DNA of 64,000 nt from JACCTU01 sp963769665 (GTDB lineage Bacteria; Actinomycetota; Thermoleophilia; Gaiellales; Gaiellaceae): contig CAVYMQ010000003.1 in NCBI GenBank assembly GCA_963769665.1, forward strand, positions 2,108,001 to 2,172,000, given 5' to 3'. Of the stretch, positions 31,984-40,483 are shown piece by piece; position 1 is the stretch's first letter, and each line of letters begins with the position of its first letter. Position numbers and translations under genes: made by a program. The notes beneath the pieces were generated by a model that saw only the letters and a list, made by a program, of their open reading frames with translations, was not told where the DNA came from and did no database searches.

Positions 31984-33708
31984 TTACTCCTCGTCGGTCG
32001 CAACCGTCCAGTTCGCGGCCGTCCAGTTCGAGGCCGTCCAGTTGGAGCTGACCCAGTTGGAGGCGACCCAGTTGGAGCTGACCCAGTTGGAGCTGACCCA
32101 ATTGGACGCCGTCCAGTTCGCTGCCGTCCAGTTCGCCTGCGTCCAGTTCGCGTTCGAGCGGACGTGGTCCGACCAGGCGTGGGAGTCGAACGAGCCGTCC
32201 CGGACGAATGCGTAGAGGTTCTCGTTCGGGTTCGGCGGGTTCGCGACCTTGGTCGCCGCGTTCGCGTCGATCTCGCCGACGCCCACGCCGGGGTCCTCCG
32301 CGGACAGGTAGCGGGCGGACACCATGAGCGCACCCTTCACCTGGTCGGGGGAGAAGCCGGGGTTGCGCGCGAGGATCTGCGCAGCCGCGCCTGCAGCCAT
32401 CGGAGCCGAGAACGACGTGCCGCTCATCCACATGTAGCCGGGAGCGACCACGCGGTTGGTCTTTTTGTTGTAGATCGTCGACCCAACCGGAACCGGCCCG
32501 ACGACCCAGCGACCGGGCGCGGCGACGTCAGGCTTCATGAAGCCGTCAGCCGTCGAGCCGAAGGCCGACCACGGTGCCCGCTTGTCGTCGTGAGTCGAGA
32601 GCGTCCCGGACATGTCGACCGCGCCGACGGTGATCACGAACGGGTCGTTCGCCGGTGCGCCGATGCCGACAGGGTTGGACGGGTTGCCGTTGTTGCCCGC
32701 CGCCGCGACGACCACGACACCGCTGAGCCAGAGCTTCTCGACCGCCCTGTCGAGCGGATCGACCCTGAAGCTGGCCGACCGCGTGCCGACGAGCGAGAAG
32801 TTCGCGACGCGGATGTTGTACGTGCCCTTGTTCGCGAGCACCCAGTCCACGGCCGCGATGATGTCGCTGGTGAAGGCTCGGCCGTCGCTCGAGGCGACGC
32901 GGACGTCGACGAGCGGCGCGTTGCGCGCGACGCCGGGATAGACGGGCCCGTTGCCCGCCGCGATGCCGGCGACCATCGTGCCGTGACCCATGGGGTCACC
33001 CGTCGCGTCGGGCTCGGCCGAGGCGAAGTTCGCCCGCGCGACGATCCGCGAGCCGAAGTCCGCCGTCTTCGAGGCGTCGATGCCGCTGTCGAAGATCGCG
33101 ATCGCAGGGGCCTGAGGTGCCTTCGAGCCGAGCGACGGAATGCAGCTCGCGTCGAGCTTGAGACCCAGGAGGTTGGTCAGGCAGGTGACTGCAGGCTGAT
33201 CCCAGAGCGCCTTCGCGGCGACGACTTCGCGCCACAGGCCGGCGTCCTTCGGATCGTCGACCGACCACGCGACCGACATCGGCTCGTCCCGCGTGATCGC
33301 ACTGATGTGCGAGTTCTTCGCGAGCTTGAGCAGCTCCTTGCCCGAAATGGTCGCCGAAACGCCGCCGATCGAGCGGAACATCCGCTTGAGCGAGCCATTG
33401 TTTTTCTTGGTTGCTTCAGCGACGTCCTGCGTCCCGTGGCTCTTGTCGCCCTGGACGATGACGTCGAAGCTTGCGGAGGGATTGGTCTGCGCCGCGGCCA
33501 TCAAATCGCTTGGCACAGCTGCGTGTTGCTTCTCGCCGGCGATGCCGGCAGCAGGGACGATCACACTGACGACGAGTGCGAGGAGCGCGATGCTGCTGCG
33601 TCCACCTCTTCCCCAGAGCGCGCTACCACGGGACTGGCCGCCAGAGCCCTTGCCCCACAGCGCACTCGAGCGAGCCTCGCCTGCGTTCGAAGGTCGTTCG
33701 TGCCGCAT
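31984..33708 (-). CDS. Secreted S8 subtilisin-like protease with C-terminal NW repeats
   Basis: From ATG 33708 (AAAGGAA upstream) the protein is 574 residues. The N-terminus carries two ALWG[KR]G units (16-34) and then a signal anchor (39-58). An I9-like propeptide spans about 80-145. The catalytic domain has D207 (IFDSGID), H242 (GHGTMVAG), oxyanion N339 (AAGNNGN) and S432 (SGTSFSAP). The tail (521-570) is ten exact-period NWxxx repeats. It should be an exported serine endopeptidase; the repeats probably bind or form a surface structure. Longer N-terminal readings lack an SD. Confidence 0.88.
   Translation of the reverse strand: MRHERPSNAGEARSSALWGKGSGGQSRGSALWGRGGRSSIALLALVVSVIVPAAGIAGEKQHAAVPSDLMAAAQTNPSASFDVIVQGDKSHGTQDVAEATKKNNGSLKRMFRSIGGVSATISGKELLKLAKNSHISAITRDEPMSVAWSVDDPKDAGLWREVVAAKALWDQPAVTCLTNLLGLKLDASCIPSLGSKAPQAPAIAIFDSGIDASKTADFGSRIVARANFASAEPDATGDPMGHGTMVAGIAAGNGPVYPGVARNAPLVDVRVASSDGRAFTSDIIAAVDWVLANKGTYNIRVANFSLVGTRSASFRVDPLDRAVEKLWLSGVVVVAAAGNNGNPSNPVGIGAPANDPFVITVGAVDMSGTLSTHDDKRAPWSAFGSTADGFMKPDVAAPGRWVVGPVPVGSTIYNKKTNRVVAPGYMWMSGTSFSAPMAAGAAAQILARNPGFSPDQVKGALMVSARYLSAEDPGVGVGEIDANAATKVANPPNPNENLYAFVRDGSFDSHAWSDHVRSNANWTQANWTAANWTASNWVSSNWVSSNWVASNWVSSNWTASNWTAANWTVATDEE
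31999..32148 (-). repeat. Ten tandem 15-bp units encoding NW[TV]xx
   Basis: Ten consecutive 15-bp units encode asparagine-tryptophan pairs every five residues (positions 521, 526 ... 566 of the subtilase). Variable positions alternate T/V, A/S and S/A. Central units are nearly identical at DNA level, so copy number may vary by slippage. Confidence 0.9.
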
Positions 33709-33801
33709 GTGAAGTACGCGTTCCTTTCGTAAGTGCCGCATTCGAGACGACCCCACGCCGTCTCTCCGCGCCGCAACGTATGCCGGTACAGGTGACGGAG
33801 C

Positions 33802-33819
33802 CTCCCCCGTGCGGGGGAG
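33802..33819. repeat. C-rich hairpin upstream of the subtilase
   Basis: CTCCCCC (33802-33808), loop GTGC, GGGGGAG (33813-33819), identical in both arms to the hairpin at 31910-31927. A second small stem, TCGAGGG/CCCTCGA (33840-33846 and 33857-33863), lies just before the murT start. Confidence 0.5.
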
Positions 33820-33870
33820 CAACCGCTCGGATCCCTAGATCGAGGGAAGGCGGTTACCCTCGACGCCACG

Positions 33871-35250
33871 ATGCGGGTTCAGCTCCCACTCCCCGCCCTT
33901 GCGGCGGCAACGCGCGCCGCGGGCGCGCTCTCCCGGCTGGCGGGGGCCGGCGGCGGGACGACGCTGCCCGGAAAGCTGCTCTGGAAGCTCGACCCGTCGG
34001 CGATCTCGCGGCTGGCGGCGCGGCTCCCACTCGGCTCGGCCGCACTCTCGGCCACGAACGGCAAGACGACGACCGCGGCGATGACGGCGGAGATCCTCGG
34101 CGGGCGGGTGCGCCTGGCGCACAACCGCTCGGGCGCGAACCTCGTCTCCGGGATCGCCTCCGCCCTCCTGGCCTCGGAGGACGCCGAGCTCGGCCTGTTC
34201 GAGGTCGACGAGGCAGCGCTGCCGCAGGTGGCCTCCCTTGTGCGGCCGCGCGTGCTCTGCCTCGGCAACCTCTTCCGCGACCAGCTCGACCGGTACGGGG
34301 AGCTCGAGCTCATCGCCGAGCGCTGGCGCACGCTCGTGCGTGAGCTTCCCGCCGACGCGACGCTGGTCGTCAACGGCGACGACCCGCAGCTGGGCGCCCT
34401 CGTCGAGGAGAGGCCCGACGCCATCGTCTTCGGGCTCGACGACCCGCGCCACGCGCGCCGCGACGGGCCGCAGCATGCCGCCGACTCGACCCACTGCGTC
34501 CACTGCGGGGCGCCCTACGTCTTCCACGCCGCATACGTCGGTCATCTCGGCGACTACGAGTGCACGCGCTGCGGGAATCGGCGGCCCGCGCTCACGCTCT
34601 CGGCAAGGGCGATCGAGCTCGACGGACTGGAGAGCGCGTCGTTCGACCTTCATGCGCCCGGGGAGCACCGCCGGGTCACGCTCCGCCTGCCCGGCCTCTA
34701 CAACGTCTACAACGCGCTCGCCGCAGCGGCGCTCGCCCGCGCGCTCGGGGCCTCGCTCGACGAGATCGTCTCGGGTCTCGAGCGCTTCGATGCGGCCTTC
34801 GGTCGCTTCGAGCGGATCGAGATGGACGGCCGCCGCCTGCTGATGCTCCTGATCAAGAACCCCGCGGGCGCGAACGAGGCGGTGCGCACGCTCGTCTCGG
34901 GGGCTGCCCCAAAGCTGGCCGTCGTCGCGCTGAACGACGCCATCGCCGACGGAAAGGACGTCTCCTGGATCTGGGACGTCGACTTCGAGCCCCTGCTCGA
35001 AGGGCTCGAGCGCGTGATCGTCACCGGCGACCGCGCGGCCGAGCTGGCGCTTCGCTTCAAGTACGCCGGGTTCGACCCCGCAGCGATCGAGGTCGTCCCG
35101 TCGCTCGAGCGCGGCCTCGACCGCGGCCTCGAGCTGACGCCGGACGGCGCTGAGCTCGTCGTGTTGCCGACCTACACCGCCATGCTCGCGCTGCGCCGGA
35201 TCGTCTCCAAGCGCGGCCACGTGCCGCAGTACTGGGAGCGGGCGGCGTGA
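33871..35250 (+). CDS. murT: Lipid II isoglutaminyl synthase, MurT subunit
   Basis: MurT, with GatD, amidates the D-glutamate of lipid II. The 459-residue Mur-ligase-like protein has the ATP loop SATNGKTTTAAM (about 60-71), HNRSGANLVSGIASALL, LGNLFRDQLDRYGEL and the C-terminal DUF1727-type domain. An inserted zinc ribbon, CVHCGAP...ECTRCGNR (about 210-232), is the known MurT cysteine insert. It overlaps gatD by GTGA, so the complex is cotranslated. Confidence 0.93.
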   Translation: MRVQLPLPALAAATRAAGALSRLAGAGGGTTLPGKLLWKLDPSAISRLAARLPLGSAALSATNGKTTTAAMTAEILGGRVRLAHNRSGANLVSGIASALLASEDAELGLFEVDEAALPQVASLVRPRVLCLGNLFRDQLDRYGELELIAERWRTLVRELPADATLVVNGDDPQLGALVEERPDAIVFGLDDPRHARRDGPQHAADSTHCVHCGAPYVFHAAYVGHLGDYECTRCGNRRPALTLSARAIELDGLESASFDLHAPGEHRRVTLRLPGLYNVYNALAAAALARALGASLDEIVSGLERFDAAFGRFERIEMDGRRLLMLLIKNPAGANEAVRTLVSGAAPKLAVVALNDAIADGKDVSWIWDVDFEPLLEGLERVIVTGDRAAELALRFKYAGFDPAAIEVVPSLERGLDRGLELTPDGAELVVLPTYTAMLALRRIVSKRGHVPQYWERAA

Positions 35251-35999
35251 GGATCGTCGTCGGCCACCTCTATCCCGAGTACCTGAACATCTACGCCGAC
35301 CGCGGGAACATCGCCGTGCTCGAGCGTCGCGCCGCGTGGCGCGGGCACGAGCTCGAGGTGCAGCCGGTCTCGGCGGAGGACGCGCTCGAGCCCGGCGCGC
35401 ACGACCTCCTCTACATCGGCGGCGGCCAGGACCGCGAGCAGGCACTCGTCGCGCACGACCTCCAGGGGAAGCGCGAGGCGCTGCTCGCCGCCGCGGCTGG
35501 GGGCGCCGCGGTCTTGGCCGTCTGTGGCGGCTACCAGCTCCTCGGCCGGCACTACCTCTTCGCGAACGGCGACGACCTGCCGGGTGTCGGGCTGTTCCCG
35601 CTGCACACGATCGCCGGCGAGCGACGGATGATCGGCGACATCCTGCTCGACACCGAGTTGATTCCCGGCGAGCGCCGGACGATCGCCGGCTTCGAGAACC
35701 ACGCGGGCCGCACGTACCTCGACGAGGGCGCCGAGCCGCTCGGCCGAGTCGTGGCCGGCTTCGGCAACGACGGAGCGAGCGGCGCGGAGGGCTGCCGCGT
35801 CGGACACGCGATCGGGACGTACCTCCACGGCCCGCTCCTCCCGCGCAACCCGTGGCTCGCCGACTGGCTGCTCGCGCAGGCGATCGCACACCGGACCGGC
35901 GACGAAGCGCCGGTCTTCGAGCCACTCCAAGACGACCTCGAGCGGGAGGCACACGCAGTCTCTTCGCAGCGCGCGCACGACCGCGGCGGGCGGTACTAG
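35247..35999 (+). CDS. gatD: Lipid II isoglutaminyl synthase, GatD glutaminase subunit
   Basis: GatD is a class I-type glutaminase that feeds ammonia to MurT. The 250-residue protein has the nucleophile elbow LAVCGGYQLLG, the family stretches IAGFENHAGRTYL and GTYLHGPLLPRNP (catalytic His), and a Tyr-Pro start region (VGHLYPEYLNIYADRGN) typical of CobB/GatD. GTG 35247 overlaps the murT stop. A hairpin follows before the convergent nudix gene. Confidence 0.93.
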   Translation: MRIVVGHLYPEYLNIYADRGNIAVLERRAAWRGHELEVQPVSAEDALEPGAHDLLYIGGGQDREQALVAHDLQGKREALLAAAAGGAAVLAVCGGYQLLGRHYLFANGDDLPGVGLFPLHTIAGERRMIGDILLDTELIPGERRTIAGFENHAGRTYLDEGAEPLGRVVAGFGNDGASGAEGCRVGHAIGTYLHGPLLPRNPWLADWLLAQAIAHRTGDEAPVFEPLQDDLEREAHAVSSQRAHDRGGRY

Positions 36000-36023
36000 A
36001 CCCCTCTTCGCAGGACGCGACGT

Positions 36024-36066
36024 GCGCGCGGCCGCGGCTCAGGCGATCGTCGCTCGAGCCGCGCGC
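36024..36066. terminator. Terminator hairpin between gatD and nudix
   Basis: Two alternative stems share the same region: GCGCGCGGC/GCCGCGCGC (36024-36032 and 36058-36066) and GCGGCTC/GAGCCGC (36034-36040 and 36056-36062). It lies between convergent genes. Confidence 0.5.
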
Positions 36067-36518
36067 TACGGCACCCAGACCGGCCCGAGGTAGACGACCG
36101 GGTCGCCCGGCCGCCAGCGCTGCAGGAAGCGCTGGATCGGCGGGTGGAGGACGATGTCATGCAGGTCGGCGACGGCGAAGAGCCGGTGGCCACGGACGGC
36201 AGCGTCCTTCGACGTGACCTGCTCGAGCGAGCGGCCCGTGAGGTCGCCGGAGAAGATGATGTGCACGACGTGCTTCGCGGCGAAGCTCCGCTCCGGCGCG
36301 ATCGAGTCGGCGATCGCGATCGGGCCCTCGAGCGGGAGCTCCGCGTCGATGCCGACCTCTTCGAGCAGCTCGCGGTGCAAGGCGTCGGCCAGGCTCTCCC
36401 CGCCGTCCACCCCACCCCCCGGCAGCAGCCAGTACTCCTTGCCGGGCTTCTCGTGGCGACAGAGCAGGATGCGGTCCTCCCACCGCAGCAGCGCGGACAC
36501 CCGGATCCGCGGCTGCAT
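36066..36518 (-). CDS. Nudix hydrolase
   Basis: The 150-residue protein has a complete Nudix box, GGVDGGESLADALHRELLEE followed by VGI (G-x5-E-x7-RE-x2-EE-x-G). It hydrolyses a nucleoside diphosphate derivative whose identity cannot be read. The ATG at 36518 shares one base with the dut stop, so it may join dUTPase in cleaning the nucleotide pool, but this is inference from position. Confidence 0.85.
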   Translation of the reverse strand: MQPRIRVSALLRWEDRILLCRHEKPGKEYWLLPGGGVDGGESLADALHRELLEEVGIDAELPLEGPIAIADSIAPERSFAAKHVVHIIFSGDLTGRSLEQVTSKDAAVRGHRLFAVADLHDIVLHPPIQRFLQRWRPGDPVVYLGPVWVP

Positions 36519-36949
36519 CAGGCCGACGAGCCGAACCCGCGGTCGCCGCGCTCGCTGTCCGGCAGCTCGTCGACCTCGACAGGCTCCACGTCCGGGACGG
36601 CGAGCACGACGAGTTGCGCAATCCGCATCCCCGGCTCGATCACGAAGGGCTCGTGAGCGTCGGTGTTCAGGAGGTTGACGAGCAGCTCGCCGCGATAGCC
36701 GGAGTCGACGAGGCCCGGCGTGTTCACGATCGTGATCCCGTGCTTCGTCGCGAGCCCGGAACGAGGCTGCACGTACCCCGCGTAACCCGCCGGGATCGCG
36801 ACGGCGAGGCCCGTCGGCACGAGCGCGCGCTCGCCCGGGGCGAGCTCGACGCGTTCGCACGCGGCGAGGTCGATTCCGGCATCGCCCGCGTACGCCCGGG
36901 TCGGCACCTGCGCATCCGGCCGGAGCCGCCGGACCGGAAGCTCGATCAC
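36518..36949 (-). CDS. dut: dUTP diphosphatase
   Basis: This trimeric dUTPase hydrolyses dUTP to dUMP. The 143 residues contain all five motifs: AGDAGIDLAA, PRSGLATKHGI, GLVDSGYRGEL, RIAQLVVL and the C-terminal RGDRGFGSSA. GTG 36949 overlaps the hflX stop (GTGA), giving an hflX-dut-nudix unit on the minus strand. Confidence 0.95.
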   Translation of the reverse strand: MIELPVRRLRPDAQVPTRAYAGDAGIDLAACERVELAPGERALVPTGLAVAIPAGYAGYVQPRSGLATKHGITIVNTPGLVDSGYRGELLVNLLNTDAHEPFVIEPGMRIAQLVVLAVPDVEPVEVDELPDSERGDRGFGSSA

Positions 36950-38247
36950 ACGGCCTTCTCGTGGGCGGCGTCGGCGACGAGGAACTCGGCGAAGCGCCGG
37001 ATCTCGCCGTGCGGGAGCCGCGCCTGCACGAGCACGCCGTCCTCGGTGTCCTCCCTCCCGTCGATCGGTGCGCCGAGCGCGTAGAGCTCGGCGAGCTTCG
37101 CACCCTCGCCGTACGGGACGAGCAGCCGCACCGGTTCGAACCTGTCACGAAAACGCGACGCGATGCGCGCGCGCAGCTCGTCGAGTCCCTCGCCCGTCTT
37201 CGCGGACACCTGCAACGCGTCCGGGTACCGAGCCGCGAGCCGGCGACGAGCGAGCGGGTCCAGCTCGTCGACCTTGTTCAACAGCAACTCCTTCGGGAGC
37301 TCGGCCGCGCCGATCTCGGTCAGCACCTCCTCGACGGCGTTGTGCATCTCGTCGATCTGATGGTCGGACGCCGTCGCGTCGAGCACGTGCAGAACGAGGT
37401 CCGCGACGAGCGTCTCCTCGAGCGTGGCCGCGAACCCCTCGACGAGCTGATGCGGGAGGCGCCGGATGAAACCGACCGTGTCCGTGACGAGGTACTTCCG
37501 CCCGTCGTGCTCGAAGCCGCGCGTCGTCGGGTCGAGCGTCTCGAACAGCCTGTCCTCGACGGAAACGCCTGAACCAGTGAGCGCGTTCAAGAGCGTCGAC
37601 TTGCCGACGTTCGTGTAGCCGGCCAGCGCGACGGTCGGAGTGTGCGAGCGCTCGCGCTCGCGGCGTCGAGTCGCCCGCTGCTTCGAGAGGCCGGCGAGCC
37701 GGCGACGGAGCAGCGTCGCGCGATTGCGCGCGAGGCGTCGGTCGGTCTCGAGCTGCGACTCGCCCGGGCCTCTCGTGCCGACGCCGCCGCCGAGGCGCTC
37801 GAGGTGCTGCCACATGCCCCGCATCCGCGGCAGGTTGTACTCGAGCTGCGCGAGCTCGACCTGGAGCTTTCCCTCAGCTGTCACGGCGTGCTGGGCGAAG
37901 ATGTCGAGGATCAGCTGCGTGCGGTCGACCACTCTCGAGTCGAGCGCATTCTCGAGGGCCCGCTGCTGCGTCGGGTCGAGCTCCGCATCGACGAGGAGCA
38001 CTTCCGCGCCCGACTCCTTGTACGCACGCTTCAGCTCTTCGAGCTTCCCCTTGCCCACGTAGGTTCGAGAGTCGGGCCGGCCCCGGTGCTGGATCAGCTC
38101 ACCGATCGTCTCGACACCCGCAGTGCGGGCGAGCTCGCGCAGCTCGGCGAGCTCCTCGGCCTCGTCCACCCCTTGCGCGAAGACCGCCACGGCGAAGCCC
38201 CGCTCTGCCTCGGCGCCGGGGAGTGGATCTGGCTGTCGCTGCGTCAT
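36946..38247 (-). CDS. hflX: GTPase HflX
   Basis: HflX is a ribosome-associated GTPase that splits stalled 70S particles. The 433-residue protein has the N-terminal HflX domain (TYVGKGKLEELK, LDPTQQRALE, RVVDRTQLILDIFA), the glycine-rich linker GGGVGTRGPGESQLETDRR, and the G domain GYTNVGKSTL, DTVGFIRRLPHQLVE and LLNKVD. ATG 38247 lies within 40 bp of the divergent dapE start. It heads the hflX-dut-nudix unit. Confidence 0.95.
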   Translation of the reverse strand: MTQRQPDPLPGAEAERGFAVAVFAQGVDEAEELAELRELARTAGVETIGELIQHRGRPDSRTYVGKGKLEELKRAYKESGAEVLLVDAELDPTQQRALENALDSRVVDRTQLILDIFAQHAVTAEGKLQVELAQLEYNLPRMRGMWQHLERLGGGVGTRGPGESQLETDRRLARNRATLLRRRLAGLSKQRATRRRERERSHTPTVALAGYTNVGKSTLLNALTGSGVSVEDRLFETLDPTTRGFEHDGRKYLVTDTVGFIRRLPHQLVEGFAATLEETLVADLVLHVLDATASDHQIDEMHNAVEEVLTEIGAAELPKELLLNKVDELDPLARRRLAARYPDALQVSAKTGEGLDELRARIASRFRDRFEPVRLLVPYGEGAKLAELYALGAPIDGREDTEDGVLVQARLPHGEIRRFAEFLVADAAHEKAV

Positions 38248-38284
38248 GAGACGGATTATGCCCCGGCCCGTGCAGAATCCCCGA

Positions 38285-39325
38285 GTGCCCCTCGACCTCG
38301 CCGCGCGGACGCTCGAGCTCGTCGACGTCCCTTCCGAGAGCCGGCACGAGGAAAGCCTCGCGGAGCTCGTCCGCGCCGCGGTGCCGCTGGACCTCGTCTA
38401 CGACGACGATCTGACGCTGCTCTTCCGGCGACCGGCGGTCGAGCGGCCGCTCGTCGTCTTCGCCGGCCATCTCGACACCGTCCCCGCGAACGACAACCTG
38501 CCGGGCCGGATCGACGGCGGCGCGGTGCACGGGCTCGGCGCGAGCGACATGAAAGGCGGGCTCGCGGTGATGGTGGAGCTCGCTCGCTGGGCCGCGACGG
38601 CAGAGGCACTCGCGCTCGATCCGGCGTTTCTCTTCTTTCCCCGCGAGGAGATCTCGGTCGAGCACAGCCCGCTCCCCCGGCTGTTCGACACCGGGCTGAT
38701 CGCCGACGCCGAGATCGTCGTCGTGCTCGAGCCGACGGACAACGAGCTCCAGGTCGGCTGCGTCGGCAACGTGAACGCACGCCTTCGCTTCGTCGGCCGA
38801 AGCGCGCACACGGCGAGGCCCTGGCTCGGCGTGAACGCGATCGACCTCGCCGTCGAAGGGCTCACGCGCGTGGCGGGGTTGGCGCCGCACGACGTCGAGG
38901 TCGAAGGACTCCCGTTTCGAGAGGTGCTCAGCCTGACGCGGATCGAGGGGGGACGCGCGGACAACGTCGTGCCCGACCTCGTCGAGGCGACGCTGAACTT
39001 CCGCTACGCGCCGCACCGCACGCGGGCCGAGGCCGAGGCCCGGCTGCGCGAGCTGACGGGCGACGACGTGGAGATCCTCAGCCACTCGCCGGCCGCCCCC
39101 GTCGCGATCGACAACGAGTTCCTGAAACGGCTCCGTGACGCCGGCGGATTTCCGATCACCCCCAAGCAGGCGTGGACGCCCGTCGCGCAGTTCGCCGAGC
39201 GTGGCCTCGACGCGGTCAACTTCGGGCCCGGTGCCCCACGTTACGCCCACACGCGGGACGAGCAGATCGAGATCTCCGCGCTGGAGCGCAGCTTCGAGGC
39301 GCTTCGCGTCTTCCTGAGCCCCTAG
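38285..39325 (+). CDS. dapE: Succinyl-diaminopimelate desuccinylase
   Basis: DapE is a dizinc M20 hydrolase that yields LL-DAP. Visible motifs are FAGHLDTVPAND, GLGASDMKGG, FPREEISVEHSP (catalytic and metal Glu), SAHTARPWLG and the C-terminal YAHTRDEQIEI histidine. I take GTG 38285, where family similarity begins (346 residues). ATG 38258 or 38246 in the same frame are alternatives, the last sharing a CATG with the divergent hflX start. It opens a dapE, aminotransferase, dapD run. Confidence 0.88.
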   Translation: MPLDLAARTLELVDVPSESRHEESLAELVRAAVPLDLVYDDDLTLLFRRPAVERPLVVFAGHLDTVPANDNLPGRIDGGAVHGLGASDMKGGLAVMVELARWAATAEALALDPAFLFFPREEISVEHSPLPRLFDTGLIADAEIVVVLEPTDNELQVGCVGNVNARLRFVGRSAHTARPWLGVNAIDLAVEGLTRVAGLAPHDVEVEGLPFREVLSLTRIEGGRADNVVPDLVEATLNFRYAPHRTRAEAEARLRELTGDDVEILSHSPAAPVAIDNEFLKRLRDAGGFPITPKQAWTPVAQFAERGLDAVNFGPGAPRYAHTRDEQIEISALERSFEALRVFLSP

Positions 39326-39334
39326 GCTCCGGTT

Positions 39335-40483
39335 GTGCACGTCTCCCCCGTCCTCGCCGCGCAAGCTGTCTACCCATTCGTCCGGATCGAGGAGGCGAAG
39401 CGCAGGAAGGCAGCCGAAGGCGTTCGCATCTTCGACTTCGGGATGGGCGATCCGCGCGAGCCGACCGACCCGCTGATCAAGGCGGCGCTGACTGCCGCGC
39501 TCGACGAGGCGACCGGGTACCCGACCGCGGCCGGTCTGCCCGAGCTGCGCGAGGCGATCGCCGCGTGGGCGAGACGGCGCTTCGAGGTCGAGCTCGACCC
39601 TGACCGCGAGCTGATCCCGACGTACGGCTCCAAGGAGGCGATCTTCCTCTTCGCGCAGGTCGTGCTCGACGCGGCCGCAGGCAAGGAGCTCGTGCTCCTG
39701 CCCGAGCCCGGCTACCCGGTCTACGAGCGCGGCGCCCTCTTCGCCGGCGCCGAGATCGGCACGTTGCCGCTGCGCGAAGAGAACGGCTTCCTCCCGGACC
39801 TCGACGCCGTCGACGACGAGACGTGGTCGCGTACCGCGCTCGTCTGGGTCTGTTATCCGAACAACCCGACGGGCGCCGTCGCTCCGCTCGAGTTCTACGA
39901 GCGCCTGTCGGAGATCGCGCTCGAGCACGACGTGCTCGTCTGCTCGGACGAGGCGTACACCGAGCTCTGGTTCGACGAGCCGCCCGCGTCCGCGCTTCAG
40001 GTCGCTGACCGGCGCAACATGGTCGTCTTCAACACGCTCTCGAAGCGCTCGTCGATGACCGGCTACCGCTGCGGGTTCATCGCCGCGAACGAGGACGTGA
40101 TCGGAGCGCTGCGGAAGTTCCGCCCGAACGTCGGGACCGCGCCGCAGGTGTTCGTCCAGAGGGCGGCGATCGCCGCGTGGGGTGACGAAGAACACGTCGA
40201 GCGCAACCGCGCGCTGTATGGCCGCAAGCGTGCGCTCTTCGTCGAGCTCTTCGGGCGCAAGGGAATTGCCCTGGCCGGGAGCCGCGCCACGATGTACCTC
40301 TGGGTCGAGACGCCCGGTGAGGAAACGTCCGTCTCGTTCGCCGAGCGGCTGCTCGAGCACGGCGTCGTCGTCGCGCCTGGGTCGTACTTCGGACACGCGG
40401 GCGAAGGCTACGTCCGCTTCGCGCTCGTGCCGACCGAGGCGGAGTGCGCTGAGGCTGTCGCCGTTCTCGAGGACGTCCTCTGA
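39335..40483 (+). CDS. dapC: Succinyldiaminopimelate aminotransferase (DapC-like)
   Basis: This is a fold-type I PLP aminotransferase of 382 residues with FDFGMGDPREPTDP, GYPTAAGLPELREAI, CYPNNPTGAVAP, the SDEAYTELWFDEPP loop, and the PLP lysine in NTLSKRSSMTGYRCG. Sequence alone would also fit other class I transaminases. Its place between dapE and dapD makes N-succinyl-DAP transamination the best call. GTG 39335 starts 9 bp after dapE. Confidence 0.82.
   Translation: MHVSPVLAAQAVYPFVRIEEAKRRKAAEGVRIFDFGMGDPREPTDPLIKAALTAALDEATGYPTAAGLPELREAIAAWARRRFEVELDPDRELIPTYGSKEAIFLFAQVVLDAAAGKELVLLPEPGYPVYERGALFAGAEIGTLPLREENGFLPDLDAVDDETWSRTALVWVCYPNNPTGAVAPLEFYERLSEIALEHDVLVCSDEAYTELWFDEPPASALQVADRRNMVVFNTLSKRSSMTGYRCGFIAANEDVIGALRKFRPNVGTAPQVFVQRAAIAAWGDEEHVERNRALYGRKRALFVELFGRKGIALAGSRATMYLWVETPGEETSVSFAERLLEHGVVVAPGSYFGHAGEGYVRFALVPTEAECAEAVAVLEDVL

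Noticed and set aside
31996..32160. Short regular repeats first considered as a CRISPR array
   Set aside because: Units are 15 bp with no spacers and stay in frame as NWxxx codons of the subtilase.
33835..35952. 705-codon minus-strand frame opposite murT-gatD
   Set aside because: Composition is that of an antisense shadow; both plus-strand genes have intact family motifs.
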